This document shows, piece by piece, positions 1-6,319 of a stretch of DNA of 7,186 nt; position 1 is the first letter of the stretch; the number at the start of each line of letters is the position of its first letter. The notes beneath the pieces are model-generated. The model worked only from the letters and a program-made list of their open reading frames with translations. It was not told the DNA's origin and did not search any database. Position numbers and translations under genes: made by a program. The DNA is from Ardenticatenales bacterium (GTDB taxonomy: Bacteria > Chloroflexota > Anaerolineae > Promineifilales > UBA4811): assembly GCA_013139935.1 (NCBI GenBank), contig WSZX01000436.1, forward strand, positions 1 through 7,186, read 5' to 3'.

Positions 1-76
1 CGATGGGACTCTGGTCTGTTCCGGCTGCGGCCGGCAGTGGCCGGTTAGTGATGGGGTTTACGACTTTAGAGCCTGA
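1..76 (+). CDS. C-terminal end of a Trm112-like zinc-ribbon protein (5' truncated)
   Basis: Reading from base 2 in + frame 2 gives 24 residues, beginning DGTLVCSGCGRQW, continuing PVSDGVYDFRA, then a TGA stop at 74-76. The pattern 'L-x-C-x2-C-G-x3-P-V-x-D-G-(V/I)-x-D-(F/L)' is the second half of the Trm112/YcaR-type zinc ribbon, in which this CxxC (codons at 17-19 and 26-28) would pair with an earlier CxxC outside the window. In bacteria the ribbon occurs as a small stand-alone protein or fused to methyltransferases and glycosyltransferases, so the function of the full gene cannot be told. The frame ends normally, so this is a true C-terminus. It overlaps the convergent minus-strand ORF by 19 bp (58-76). 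The family call rests on one half-motif: the zinc-knuckle assignment is good and the parent gene is unknown. Confidence 0.65.
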   Translation, partial: DGTLVCSGCGRQWPVSDGVYDFRA

Positions 77-411
77 TCGAATGTGGCGGCCGCGGTGCGA
101 GAGCGGACAACCCCAATGGCGGGGCCATCCATGATACCAACCGTCTTCTGCGCTACTGCACCAAGCGCGGCAGCGGCGCCATCATGAATGAGACGAGTAC
201 GCACCGTTCGCCCGATCAGCGCTCCCACCCTGCGGTTGCCTGCCAGTGCGCTCATCTGAGCAAATATACCGTTGCCCAGTACCCGTCGGCGCACCTCGTC
301 GTCAACAGGCAAGCGGGGAAGAGCAGCGATCCGCACCCGGTGAACCGACACATGCAGAGGAGTAAAGGAAATCCTGCAGGCACGGTGCGGACATCGGGTC
401 TCACACGTCAA
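58..411 (-). CDS. Small hypothetical protein, third gene of the minus-strand cluster
   Basis: A 117-residue ORF with a TTG start at 411-409 whose first bases overlap the stop of the upstream lipoprotein gene as TTGA (408-411), mirroring the ATGA overlap one gene earlier. It ends in TAA at 60-58. Codon choice (many CTG, GTG, GGC, GCC, ATC) resembles the neighbouring real genes. The N-terminus has a Cys cluster (TCETRCPHRAC, three Cys within 11 residues). The rest is Ala/Arg/Val-rich, with segments such as DDEVRRRVLGNG and HDGAAAALGAVAQ, and with no clear signal peptide or membrane span. I recognise no family. The Shine-Dalgarno is poor: GGTGA lies only two bases from the TTG, so expression would depend on coupling. 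It could be a real small protein, a later-starting one (an internal ATG opens MSALAGNRR), or a chance ORF. If it is not real, 77-407 is about 330 bp without a gene. Confidence 0.42.
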   Translation of the reverse strand: MTCETRCPHRACRISFTPLHVSVHRVRIAALPRLPVDDEVRRRVLGNGIFAQMSALAGNRRVGALIGRTVRTRLIHDGAAAALGAVAQKTVGIMDGPAIGVVRSRTAAATFDQALKS

Positions 412-1316
412 TTCACCGGCGAGATCACCAACTCACCTTCATCCCTGAGGAACCCGGCCGGGGTCAGGCTCACGCCCCGCAGGAACTTGAGCGCATCTAC
501 GCCCGATGGCTGTCGAATGACCGTATCGATGGAGGCGTGGAGCGTCATCGTTGCCCCACCAGGAATGGGAGTGCTGCCCAAGGTGTGTATCCGGCCTGTA
601 TCCTGCGTCAACCGAAACAGCACCTCGCCCGCCTGTACCTCTTGCCTGGCCACAAAGAGGGGCTCGATCGTACCAGTGTACACCAGAGTTGCACGGAGAA
701 GCTGGCCCTCGCTCAATGAATGGTCGACGCTGACCGTTTGTGCAACCTCATCGCTGATCATCCGCATGGTGCCTCCCATGACCATCCCACTGATGGGCGC
801 CCTCACCACGACCCCCAGCTCTCCTGCCTCCGTGAGGGGCAGATCAAAGGCCAGAAAACGCCACTCGGGATAATCCTCGACCGGGATGCTCTGGATCCTA
901 AATGCTCCCATCTCAGCCACCTGGAACAGGTCCACCGGCAGAGCCACCCAGCCAAGACTGATCTCCCTGCTGCTCAAGGCAAACGGAGGTTGACCGGCCG
1001 TGAGCAGGTCCAGGTCAGCCTCGGTCAGGGGATCGGGCACCGCCCGGTCGGCTTGCGCTCTGGCTTCCATGGCCTCCGAGGAAGGCTCTGAGGTGGGCAA
1101 CGGCAACAGGGTCACTTTTTGCCAGTCTATTGTGGAGCCTGGAATGAGTTCCTGCGGTTGAGGAGAGGGCTGTGGCTGCGCAGTCGTGGGCACGCCGGTC
1201 GAAGCTATGATGGTAACCGGATAGTCCGGCGTACCGCTCCGAACCCCGGATTGGCACGCGGCCGCAAGCAGCAGCACAAAGATCAAGGTGAACAGATTGC
1301 GGGAGGTTGAACTCAT
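408..1316 (-). CDS. Lipoprotein with degenerate LytM/M23 peptidase-like domain
   Basis: A 302-residue exported protein. Residues 1-21 form a lipoprotein-type signal: a basic start, a hydrophobic run (LFTLIFVLLL) and a lipobox-like AAAC with Cys21. A Pro/Thr/Gln-rich tether (about 40-60) follows, then a poorly conserved stretch to about 145. Residues 150-280 resemble the M23/LytM beta fold: an 'FLAFD' segment where the family has HxxxD, 'VVVRAPISGMV' for the usual 'V.Ap.dG.V', 'VSVDHSL' for 'V.i.H', 'LVYTG' for 'YxH', 'VQAGEVLFRLT' for 'VkaGq.ig..G', and 'MTLHASID' for 'pHLHFEi'. On this reading the zinc ligands mostly fail: the HxxxD His is Phe154, although Asp158 is kept, and the HxH motif is Thr258-Leu-His260. 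It is probably non-catalytic. It could instead be a plain beta-barrel binding domain. The ATG overlaps the glycosyltransferase stop as ATGA and has a good AAGGAG site. It is likely cotranslated with that gene and probably extracytoplasmic and membrane-tethered. Confidence 0.75.
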   Translation of the reverse strand: MSSTSRNLFTLIFVLLLAAACQSGVRSGTPDYPVTIIASTGVPTTAQPQPSPQPQELIPGSTIDWQKVTLLPLPTSEPSSEAMEARAQADRAVPDPLTEADLDLLTAGQPPFALSSREISLGWVALPVDLFQVAEMGAFRIQSIPVEDYPEWRFLAFDLPLTEAGELGVVVRAPISGMVMGGTMRMISDEVAQTVSVDHSLSEGQLLRATLVYTGTIEPLFVARQEVQAGEVLFRLTQDTGRIHTLGSTPIPGGATMTLHASIDTVIRQPSGVDALKFLRGVSLTPAGFLRDEGELVISPVN

Positions 1317-2413
1317 GCCAGCATCTCCTTGTACACATTTACTGTCCGAGTCGCCACGCCGGCCTGGGTGTAACGCTCAAGCACGCGCCGGCGGCCCAAG
1401 CTGCCCAGTTCAGCCCGCGTATCCACCTCCTGCATCAAGCGTAAGAGGCGGGAGCGCAGTTCGGCCATGTCGTCTTCTGGAAAAACCCAACCCGCACGGT
1501 CGATCACATTGGGAATCTCGCCGCTATCAGAACCAAGGACGACCACCCCACACGCCATGGCTTCGATCAGCACGCGTCCGAACTGCTCCGTCCAGTTGGG
1601 TCGGCTGCGTGAGGGCAGCACCAGCACATCCAGTTGCCGTAGATAGGCTGGCATCCGCCCCGAGGGAAGCTGCCCATCAAAACAGACCTGGCCGTCCACT
1701 CCCAGTTGTCTGGACAGAGCAACCAGCGCCGCCCGGTCGGGGCCGTCGCCGGCAATTGCCAACTGCCAGGGACCGGGCAGACCAGCCGCCGCTCGAATGA
1801 GCAGGTCCACTCCCTTTTCCGGCACCAACCGCCCGACATAACCAATCACAAAACCTCGGCCGGGGTCCCGCCGGTCCGGGGGTGAGAATAACTCTGGATC
1901 GACACCGAACTGGGGAATGACAGCCAGTGGACCGGTGTACCCCTTGTTTCGCCAAACGTCTTCGGCGCCTCGGGAGCCGACGATGGCATAGTCCACCCCG
2001 CGCAGAACTGCTTTCTCCATCAGGTTAAAAGGGAACGGATATCGGCGCCCAAGGTTCTGCCAGGAGAAGAAGAGGGACTTTGCCCCAGCCGAGCGACCCA
2101 GCCGCCAGGCGTGCCAGGTGGCAAGGTTGTAGGGCTCCTCGTCGATGTGGAGGATTTCCGGCCGAGCTTCAGCAATGCGCTTTCCCAGGTGGGGATAGTA
2201 GTGCAGGTGATAGCGTCCGTTGAACATGATAGGATCCGCCAAAAGACGGTAGCCTTCCAGGTGCATCCGCTCCAATTCGAGCTCGCCCTGCGTGTCCTTC
2301 CAACTGAGCGGGACAATCACTGTCAACTCTACCCCCTGATGACAGGCAATCTCCTCCAGCTTTCGCTGATAATTCCCCACCAAACATGCCTTGGAGACCA
2401 TCAGTACCCGCAT
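1313..2413 (-). CDS. GT4-family glycosyltransferase (GT-B fold)
   Basis: A 366-residue cytoplasmic glycosyltransferase that would transfer a sugar from a nucleotide-sugar donor with retention of configuration (family knowledge). The N-terminal Rossmann half begins MRVLMVSKA and contains 'HIDEEPYN' (89-96) and 'SWQN' (117-120), motifs I associate with a GT4 subgroup common in Chloroflexota. The C-terminal half carries GYVGRLVPEKG (191-201), with Arg195 and Lys200 expected to bind the donor diphosphate. It also has AGDGP (221-225), LPSRS, and the GT4 E-x7-E motif EQFGRVLIE (Glu276, Glu284) followed by AMACG. Length and domain order are normal. I chose the ATG at 2413 because the conserved fold starts there and a GAGG site precedes it. 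The frame stays open to 2554, but that extension runs through the promoter region and has no family-like sequence. Acceptor and product are unknown. Exopolysaccharide, glycolipid or protein glycan synthesis all fit. It heads the minus-strand cluster. Confidence 0.9.
   Translation of the reverse strand: MRVLMVSKACLVGNYQRKLEEIACHQGVELTVIVPLSWKDTQGELELERMHLEGYRLLADPIMFNGRYHLHYYPHLGKRIAEARPEILHIDEEPYNLATWHAWRLGRSAGAKSLFFSWQNLGRRYPFPFNLMEKAVLRGVDYAIVGSRGAEDVWRNKGYTGPLAVIPQFGVDPELFSPPDRRDPGRGFVIGYVGRLVPEKGVDLLIRAAAGLPGPWQLAIAGDGPDRAALVALSRQLGVDGQVCFDGQLPSGRMPAYLRQLDVLVLPSRSRPNWTEQFGRVLIEAMACGVVVLGSDSGEIPNVIDRAGWVFPEDDMAELRSRLLRLMQEVDTRAELGSLGRRRVLERYTQAGVATRTVNVYKEMLA
1325..1330 (-). promoter_or_regulatory. 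Ribosome binding site for the LytM-like lipoprotein gene
   Basis: The minus strand reads AAGGAG, then 8 bases, then ATG (1316-1314). The site lies inside the last codons of the upstream glycosyltransferase gene. It fixes the lipoprotein start and, with the 4-bp ATGA overlap, indicates coupled translation. Confidence 0.8.
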
Positions 2414-2418
2414 GGCAG

Positions 2419-2422
2419 CCTC
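2419..2422 (-). promoter_or_regulatory. Ribosome binding site for the GT4 gene
   Basis: The minus strand reads GAGG, five bases, then ATG at 2413-2411. This supports the internal ATG over the longer open frame that begins at 2554. Confidence 0.55.
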
Positions 2423-2433
2423 AATCCCGCTCT

Positions 2434-2461
2434 TTGACACACCCTTGCATTGTGCTATAAT
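2434..2461 (+). promoter_or_regulatory. Consensus sigma70-type promoter reading rightward
   Basis: TTGACA at 2434-2439 matches the -35 consensus exactly, and TATAAT at 2456-2461 matches the -10 consensus exactly, with a 16-bp spacer. The bases TGc directly before TATAAT (2453-2455) add an extended -10. Transcription should start near 2467-2469, giving a leader of about 90 bases before the GT-C gene. The elements lie only 21-48 bp upstream of the divergent GT4 start, so RNA polymerase here could interfere with, or share regulation with, leftward transcription. No comparably good leftward promoter is visible. Confidence 0.82.
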
Positions 2462-2472
2462 CGCCGCAATCT

Positions 2473-2493
2473 GGCAAGTTTCGAGGGCTTGCC
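2473..2493. repeat. Inverted repeat in the GT-C gene leader
   Basis: GGCAAG (2473-2478) and CTTGCC (2488-2493) are perfect 6-bp arms around a 9-base loop, starting about five bases after the predicted transcription start. It could be a repressor operator placed between the divergent genes or a 5' mRNA hairpin. At this size it could also be chance. Confidence 0.4.
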
Positions 2494-2544
2494 GCACCAA
2501 GGCCTGTCGCCCGCGGCAGACTGGGTGAGTAATCTCTGGACAGA

Positions 2545-2549
2545 GGGAG
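2545..2549 (+). promoter_or_regulatory. Ribosome binding site for the GT-C gene
   Basis: GGGAG (part of GAGGGAG, 2543-2549) is followed by 8 bases and GTG at 2558. It decides the start: the same frame is open from a TTG at 2450, but that TTG lies upstream of the expected transcription start, and the ATG at the first membrane span has no ribosome binding site. Confidence 0.65.
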
Positions 2550-2557
2550 CCCATTCC

Positions 2558-4525
2558 GTGGGAGTGGGTTTTTTTGTTGTCCTTTGCTCGAATAGTCGAT
2601 TGGGAAACCGAAAGACCGTTTTCTGGGTTATGCTCGTTACTTGCCTGGGGGCAGCGCTCCGCTTGGCTGCCATTGGGTCAGTTCCCGTTGGCCTCTACCA
2701 AGATGAGGCCTACAACGGATTGGATGCGCTCCGCGTGCTGTCTGGAACACATCCTCTGTATTTCGCCGCGAACAACGGGCGCGAGCCGCTGTTCATCTAT
2801 CTGGCGAGCGCGAGCATCGCTGGGTTGGGGCGCACGGTGGCGGCCGTTCGGTTGCCGGCGGCGCTCCTTGGCACCTTGACAATTCCAGCAATTGCTGCCC
2901 TGGGGAGTGTGCTGTTCAACCGGCGCGTGGGGCTGCTTGCCGCGACGCTGGTCGCGATCACCTTCTGGCCGCTTCACTTGAGCCGGATTGCGTTCCGGGC
3001 AGTTGGATTGCCGCTGTTCATTGCGCTGGCCCTGGCCGCAGGTTGGCACGGCGCTCGCCGAGGGAATCGCGGTTGGATCCTGGCAGGCGGAGTGCTGTAC
3101 GGACTGGGCTTTTATACGTATCTGCCCATCTACTTCACTCCTCTGATTCTGGCCATGTTTGCCATCTACCTATGGGCAACAGGACATCGAGCCCGCTTGC
3201 GCCGCTCGGTGCCGTGGTTCGTGGCCGGTGCGGCGCTCTCCGTCGCTCCCCTTGCCCTGACCACCCTCACCGATCCATCGCTGCTGCTGGCTCGGATGGG
3301 GCAGGTGTCCATTGTGGAATCGGCCGCCAACCAGGGAGAGTTGTGGGGCACACTTTTCCGGCAGATCGGCCGGGGCTTGGGGATGTTCTTCCTGCAGGGC
3401 GACATGATTCCCCGCCACAACCTGCCTGGCCGGCCGGTCTTTGACTGGCTCATTGCCCCTTTTCTCCTCATCGGCGTGATCTGGGCCGGCTGGAACTGGC
3501 GCCGGCCGGCGGCCGTCATGACACTGCTCTGGACCCTGCTAATGCTGGGCCCGACAGTTCTGGCCGAGAATGCCCCCCACTATTTGCGGGCGGTCGGCGT
3601 GTTGCCGGTGGTCTTTCTACTGCCGGCAGTCGGATTGGAGCAGGGCGAGCGCTGGTTGGCGCGATCGGTACCGCCGAGAAGGATTAAGATGGCCCCATTG
3701 GCGATGACGGGGTTGCTCCTGGCGGCCAGCCTGGCGACAACGTTACGGGACTATTATGGACGCTATGCGGCCGACCCCCTGACGGCGTACGCATTCCAGC
3801 ATGCCGCTGTCGAACTGGCAGAGGAGATCAACAACTATGCCGGCCCTGTTTGGGCCAGCGACCGGTTCGCAGGCAAGTGGGAAACGATTCCTTACCTGGC
3901 TGGCGACCGCGATGTGCATTGGCTGGCCGAAGGAGAACTGCCGCAGATCACGGATGCTCCGGCCGCCCTGTTCCTGTGGCCGTATGAACCTGTCGCCCCG
4001 CAAATCGCCGCGTTGCCGGTCGGCATCACCGTGCAGGGAACGATCGGACCGTTGGTGAAGGGCGACCTGGAGCCGGCCGCCTACCCGCTCTATTGGGCAT
4101 ACCGGCTGGAACCGGCGCCGCAGTTCCAGGAAAGTCCCTTGGCCCATTTTGAGGACAACATTCGGCTGGAGATGGCGATCGTGGCAGATCAGACCACCAG
4201 CGCAGGTGACGCGGTTCTGCCGGTGACCCTGTACTGGACGGCCGAGGAGAGCCCGGGCGCAGAGTACGTTGCTTTTGTTCATTTGGTAGGGGCGACCGGA
4301 TTAGTTGCCCAGGACGATTCGGTTCCGGCAACCGGCACTCTCCCAACCAGTTGGTGGCGACCTGGCATTTGGATAGCAGATGTGCACCAGGTGCCGATGC
4401 CGTCCACCCACAGTAGGGAGGAATGCCAGGTGGTGGTCGGTCTTTACCGGAGTGATAATCAAGAGCGTTTGGCGGTGCTGAACCCGACCGGGCGCCCGAT
4501 TGACGATGCGGTGATTCTGCCATAG
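2558..4525 (+). CDS. Polytopic GT-C glycosyltransferase (GT39/PMT/ArnT-like) with soluble C-terminal domain
   Basis: A 655-residue integral membrane protein (GTG start). Members of this fold move a sugar from a polyprenyl-phosphate donor to a protein or lipid on the outer face of the membrane. The first membrane span (about 21-40) is followed by the extracytoplasmic loop with 'LYQDEAYNG', whose Asp49-Glu50 match the catalytic acidic pair of PMT/ArnT-type enzymes, and then 'NNGREPLFIYL' (72-82), typical of the family. Several hydrophobic spans follow up to about 395 (for example 103-120, 125-139, 150-163, 173-207, 220-236, 298-312, 318-334, 345-360, 378-395), with 'APHYLRAVGVLP' (339-350) in the expected place before a late span. 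Residues 400-655 are hydrophilic. From about 530 comes a beta-rich module (VTLYW..., AFVHLV, QDDSVP, PTSWWRPG) that I associate with Chloroflexota members. The sugar and acceptor are unknown. A strong promoter lies upstream, and two secreted-protein genes follow on the same strand. Confidence 0.85.
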   Translation: MGVGFFVVLCSNSRLGNRKTVFWVMLVTCLGAALRLAAIGSVPVGLYQDEAYNGLDALRVLSGTHPLYFAANNGREPLFIYLASASIAGLGRTVAAVRLPAALLGTLTIPAIAALGSVLFNRRVGLLAATLVAITFWPLHLSRIAFRAVGLPLFIALALAAGWHGARRGNRGWILAGGVLYGLGFYTYLPIYFTPLILAMFAIYLWATGHRARLRRSVPWFVAGAALSVAPLALTTLTDPSLLLARMGQVSIVESAANQGELWGTLFRQIGRGLGMFFLQGDMIPRHNLPGRPVFDWLIAPFLLIGVIWAGWNWRRPAAVMTLLWTLLMLGPTVLAENAPHYLRAVGVLPVVFLLPAVGLEQGERWLARSVPPRRIKMAPLAMTGLLLAASLATTLRDYYGRYAADPLTAYAFQHAAVELAEEINNYAGPVWASDRFAGKWETIPYLAGDRDVHWLAEGELPQITDAPAALFLWPYEPVAPQIAALPVGITVQGTIGPLVKGDLEPAAYPLYWAYRLEPAPQFQESPLAHFEDNIRLEMAIVADQTTSAGDAVLPVTLYWTAEESPGAEYVAFVHLVGATGLVAQDDSVPATGTLPTSWWRPGIWIADVHQVPMPSTHSREECQVVVGLYRSDNQERLAVLNPTGRPIDDAVILP

Positions 4526-4610
4526 ACTACCGTGTTGAGCATATGGCCGCAGGAATCATGCATCAAGTCTGTAATCAGGCCCTGCCGGGCCAGGACTACA
4601 CCGCAAAGGT

Positions 4611-4615
4611 GGAGG
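4611..4615 (+). promoter_or_regulatory. Ribosome binding site for the LysM surface protein
   Basis: GGAGG lies six bases before ATG at 4622, whose protein opens with a clear signal peptide. This rejects the longer open frame from 4532, which would put 30 Arg-rich residues in front of the signal sequence. The rest of the 96-bp gap (4526-4621) shows only a weak 5-bp hairpin (4578-4591), no U-tract and no convincing promoter, so read-through from the GT-C gene is possible. Confidence 0.8.
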
Positions 4616-4621
4616 AAAAGA

Positions 4622-6232
4622 ATGACTAGAGTCAAGTGGACAACGTGGACCGCGGGACTGGTTCTGCTATTGGCGCTCGTACCGCTGGCGGCGACGGCCG
4701 CGCCTCAGCAGCAAGGCGAGAACTTGCTCCTGAACCCCGGTTTTGAGGGAGAGTACAGCACCTGGTCTGGGATCCCACAGCTCCAGATGCCGGCCGGCTG
4801 GACCCCGTGGTGGGCTGAAAACAGCGGCGACGACCCAGACTGGGCAAATCATCGCCCTGAATGGAAGCCGGCCGAAGGCCAATTCTATCCCAACCGGGTA
4901 CATAGTGGGGCTCGCGCCCTTCAGTGGTTCAAATCGTACGCCACTTTCTGGGCCGGCGCCTACCAGCAAGTCAGTGTGCCAGAGAGCGCCCAGCTCCGTT
5001 TTTCCGCCTACGGCCAGGCCTGGTCCTGTGATGATTGGGCATTCTGTCAGGATGCCAGTTCCCACAATCCGGCCAATATGCGGATGCGAATTGGCATTGA
5101 CCCAACCGGCGGGACCAACCCTTGGGCATCCACTGTAGTCTGGTCTGCTTTTGGAAACCCAGTAGATGGCTGGGGGTATTTCGAGGTCGTTGCGAATGCG
5201 CAGGGCAGCACAATCACCGCCTTTCTTTATGCCAACCCGGATTGGCCCAAGCAGAATCAGGACGCTTACTTTGATGATGCAAGCCTGGTTGTCGTCGGTG
5301 AGGCGCCGCTACCCACTGTGCCGCCACCCACTGCGCCGACCGCCGTTCCGCCGACGGCCGGTCCGACCCCACCGCCAGCACCCCCCTTTGTTACTGCCAC
5401 CCCACGGCCCGACGGCTCGGTGGTGCATGTCGTGGAGCCGGGCGACACCCTGTGGTTGATCGCGGCGAACTATGACGTCACACTGGATGACCTGCGGGCG
5501 ACCAACAACATCGGGCAGTTCATCTACGAGGGGGATGAACTGGTAATCCGCACTACCTCCCCTGATGCCGCAATCCCCGAGCCAACGCCCGAACCGGTCC
5601 CCACGGTCCGTGAGGAAGAGGAGGATGAGGTGGCAGCGGCTGCTGGTACCGAGGAGAGCGCTCCTGACCAATTCGCCGCTGCTGCTCCAGAAGAGAGCGC
5701 CCCCAGCGAACCGGCCGAGGCGCCCGAATCCAGCGCTGCGGAACTCGATGCGGCCGCGACTGCGGCTACGGTGTGCATCACCGCATTTGATGATCCGAAT
5801 CGCAATGGCTATCGGGATGCCGGCGAAGGGCTGATGGCCGGAGTAGTGATTGCCGTGTCCAATGATCAGCAGGAGATGGGCAGCTATACCACCGATGGGA
5901 TCAGCGAGCCGTATTGCTTCAGTGGACTGGCACCCGGCAACTATCGCGTCACTCAGCAGGTGAATGAAGACTGGACGGCTACCACCACGGCCGCCTGGGG
6001 AGTTTCATTGCACGGTGGTGACGTGCTCAGTCTGGAATTCGGCAACGCGCGGCCCCAGTCCGGCGCGCCAGCCGCTTCCGAAAACGACCCGGCTGGAGAT
6101 GAGGCCGAAAATACCGACGGGGAGGCGCAGCGGCCACAGGTGCGATCCGCCGTCTTTGCCGCCGCCGGCGCCTTTGGCATTCTGCTGCTCATTGGCGCAG
6201 GATTGTTCATTGTGCAATCGCGGCGCTCGTAG
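4622..6232 (+). CDS. Secreted, membrane-anchored LysM / SdrD_B-like surface protein
   Basis: A 536-residue modular surface protein with an exported N-terminus and a C-terminal membrane anchor. In order: signal peptide 1-27 (basic start, AGLVLLLALVPLAATAA). Jelly-roll-like carbohydrate-binding type domain, about 32-226, opening ENLLLNPGFEG and closing AYFDDASLVVV, with one Cys pair (136, 142). Pro/Thr-rich linker about 229-263. LysM 268-309 (VVHVVEPGDTLWLIA... GDELVI), a peptidoglycan or N-acetylglucosamine binder. An acidic Ala/Glu/Pro segment 316-381 with EEEEDE and two copies of EESAP. An SdrD_B-like domain 383-476, with the calcium-type loop D391-x-N-x-N-G-x2-D399-x-GE and 'GLAPGNYRV', and with two Cys (385, 432) that could form a disulfide. 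A polar stretch, then a hydrophobic span about 509-531 and the tail QSRRS. No catalytic domain is visible. A structural, adhesive or wall-linking role is inferred. The N-terminal domain is shared with the next gene. Confidence 0.85.
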   Translation: MTRVKWTTWTAGLVLLLALVPLAATAAPQQQGENLLLNPGFEGEYSTWSGIPQLQMPAGWTPWWAENSGDDPDWANHRPEWKPAEGQFYPNRVHSGARALQWFKSYATFWAGAYQQVSVPESAQLRFSAYGQAWSCDDWAFCQDASSHNPANMRMRIGIDPTGGTNPWASTVVWSAFGNPVDGWGYFEVVANAQGSTITAFLYANPDWPKQNQDAYFDDASLVVVGEAPLPTVPPPTAPTAVPPTAGPTPPPAPPFVTATPRPDGSVVHVVEPGDTLWLIAANYDVTLDDLRATNNIGQFIYEGDELVIRTTSPDAAIPEPTPEPVPTVREEEEDEVAAAAGTEESAPDQFAAAAPEESAPSEPAEAPESSAAELDAAATAATVCITAFDDPNRNGYRDAGEGLMAGVVIAVSNDQQEMGSYTTDGISEPYCFSGLAPGNYRVTQQVNEDWTATTTAAWGVSLHGGDVLSLEFGNARPQSGAPAASENDPAGDEAENTDGEAQRPQVRSAVFAAAGAFGILLLIGAGLFIVQSRRS

Positions 6233-6299
6233 GGCGGTTCCCGTAGCGACCACCGCCCGAGCCCGCGCACGGGCTGTCGCCAAGTCACACAAGGGCGGT
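6231..6299 (+). repeat. Repeat-bearing, structured spacer between the two surface-protein genes
   Basis: AGGGCGGT occurs twice, at 6231-6238 and 6292-6299. ACCGCCC at 6252-6258 is complementary to GGGCGGT in either copy, so it can pair with only one at a time. Between them AGCCCG (6260-6265), loop CGCA, CGGGCT (6270-6275) makes a tight 6-bp stem, which extends by GCGAC (6246-6250) with GTCGC (6276-6280) across a 9-base left bulge. No run of T follows, so it is not a standard intrinsic terminator. It may set mRNA processing or relative expression of the two genes. Confidence 0.5.
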
Positions 6300-6315
6300 C
6301 TGAGATGTTCATCGA

Positions 6316-6319
6316 GGAG
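6316..6319 (+). promoter_or_regulatory. Ribosome binding site for the second surface protein
   Basis: GGAG (within GAGGAG, 6314-6319) is followed by seven bases and ATG at 6327, directly ahead of a signal-peptide coding sequence. Confidence 0.75.

Noticed and set aside
21..44. CCGGC/GCCGG palindromic run
   Set aside because: It lies inside the zinc-ribbon coding sequence and is explained by GC-rich codons for Cys-Gly-Arg.
184..873. Long + strand open frame (229 codons) across the lipoprotein gene
   Set aside because: It is antisense to the coupled lipoprotein gene, has no family-like sequence, no ribosome binding site, and a composition typical of a shadow frame.
2454..2475. Leftward promoter with TATAGC for the GT4 cluster
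   Set aside because: The only TTG-like -35 (TTGCCA) is 12 bp away, too close. No acceptable -35/-10 pair was found on the minus strand.
2414..2554. 47-codon N-terminal extension of the GT4 gene
   Set aside because: It runs through the divergent promoter region, shows no GT4-like sequence, and the ATG at 2413 has its own ribosome binding site right before the conserved fold.
2450..2557. Upstream TTG start for the GT-C gene
   Set aside because: The TTG lies before the -10 hexamer, so it would not be in the mRNA. The GTG at 2558 has a well-spaced GGGAG.
4578..4591. GGCCC-TGCC-GGGCC hairpin after the GT-C gene
   Set aside because: Only a 5-bp stem with no T-run, so there is no case for an intrinsic terminator.
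4532..4621. 30-residue upstream extension of the LysM protein
   Set aside because: It would place an Arg-rich tail before a textbook signal peptide. GGAGG sits directly before the ATG at 4622.
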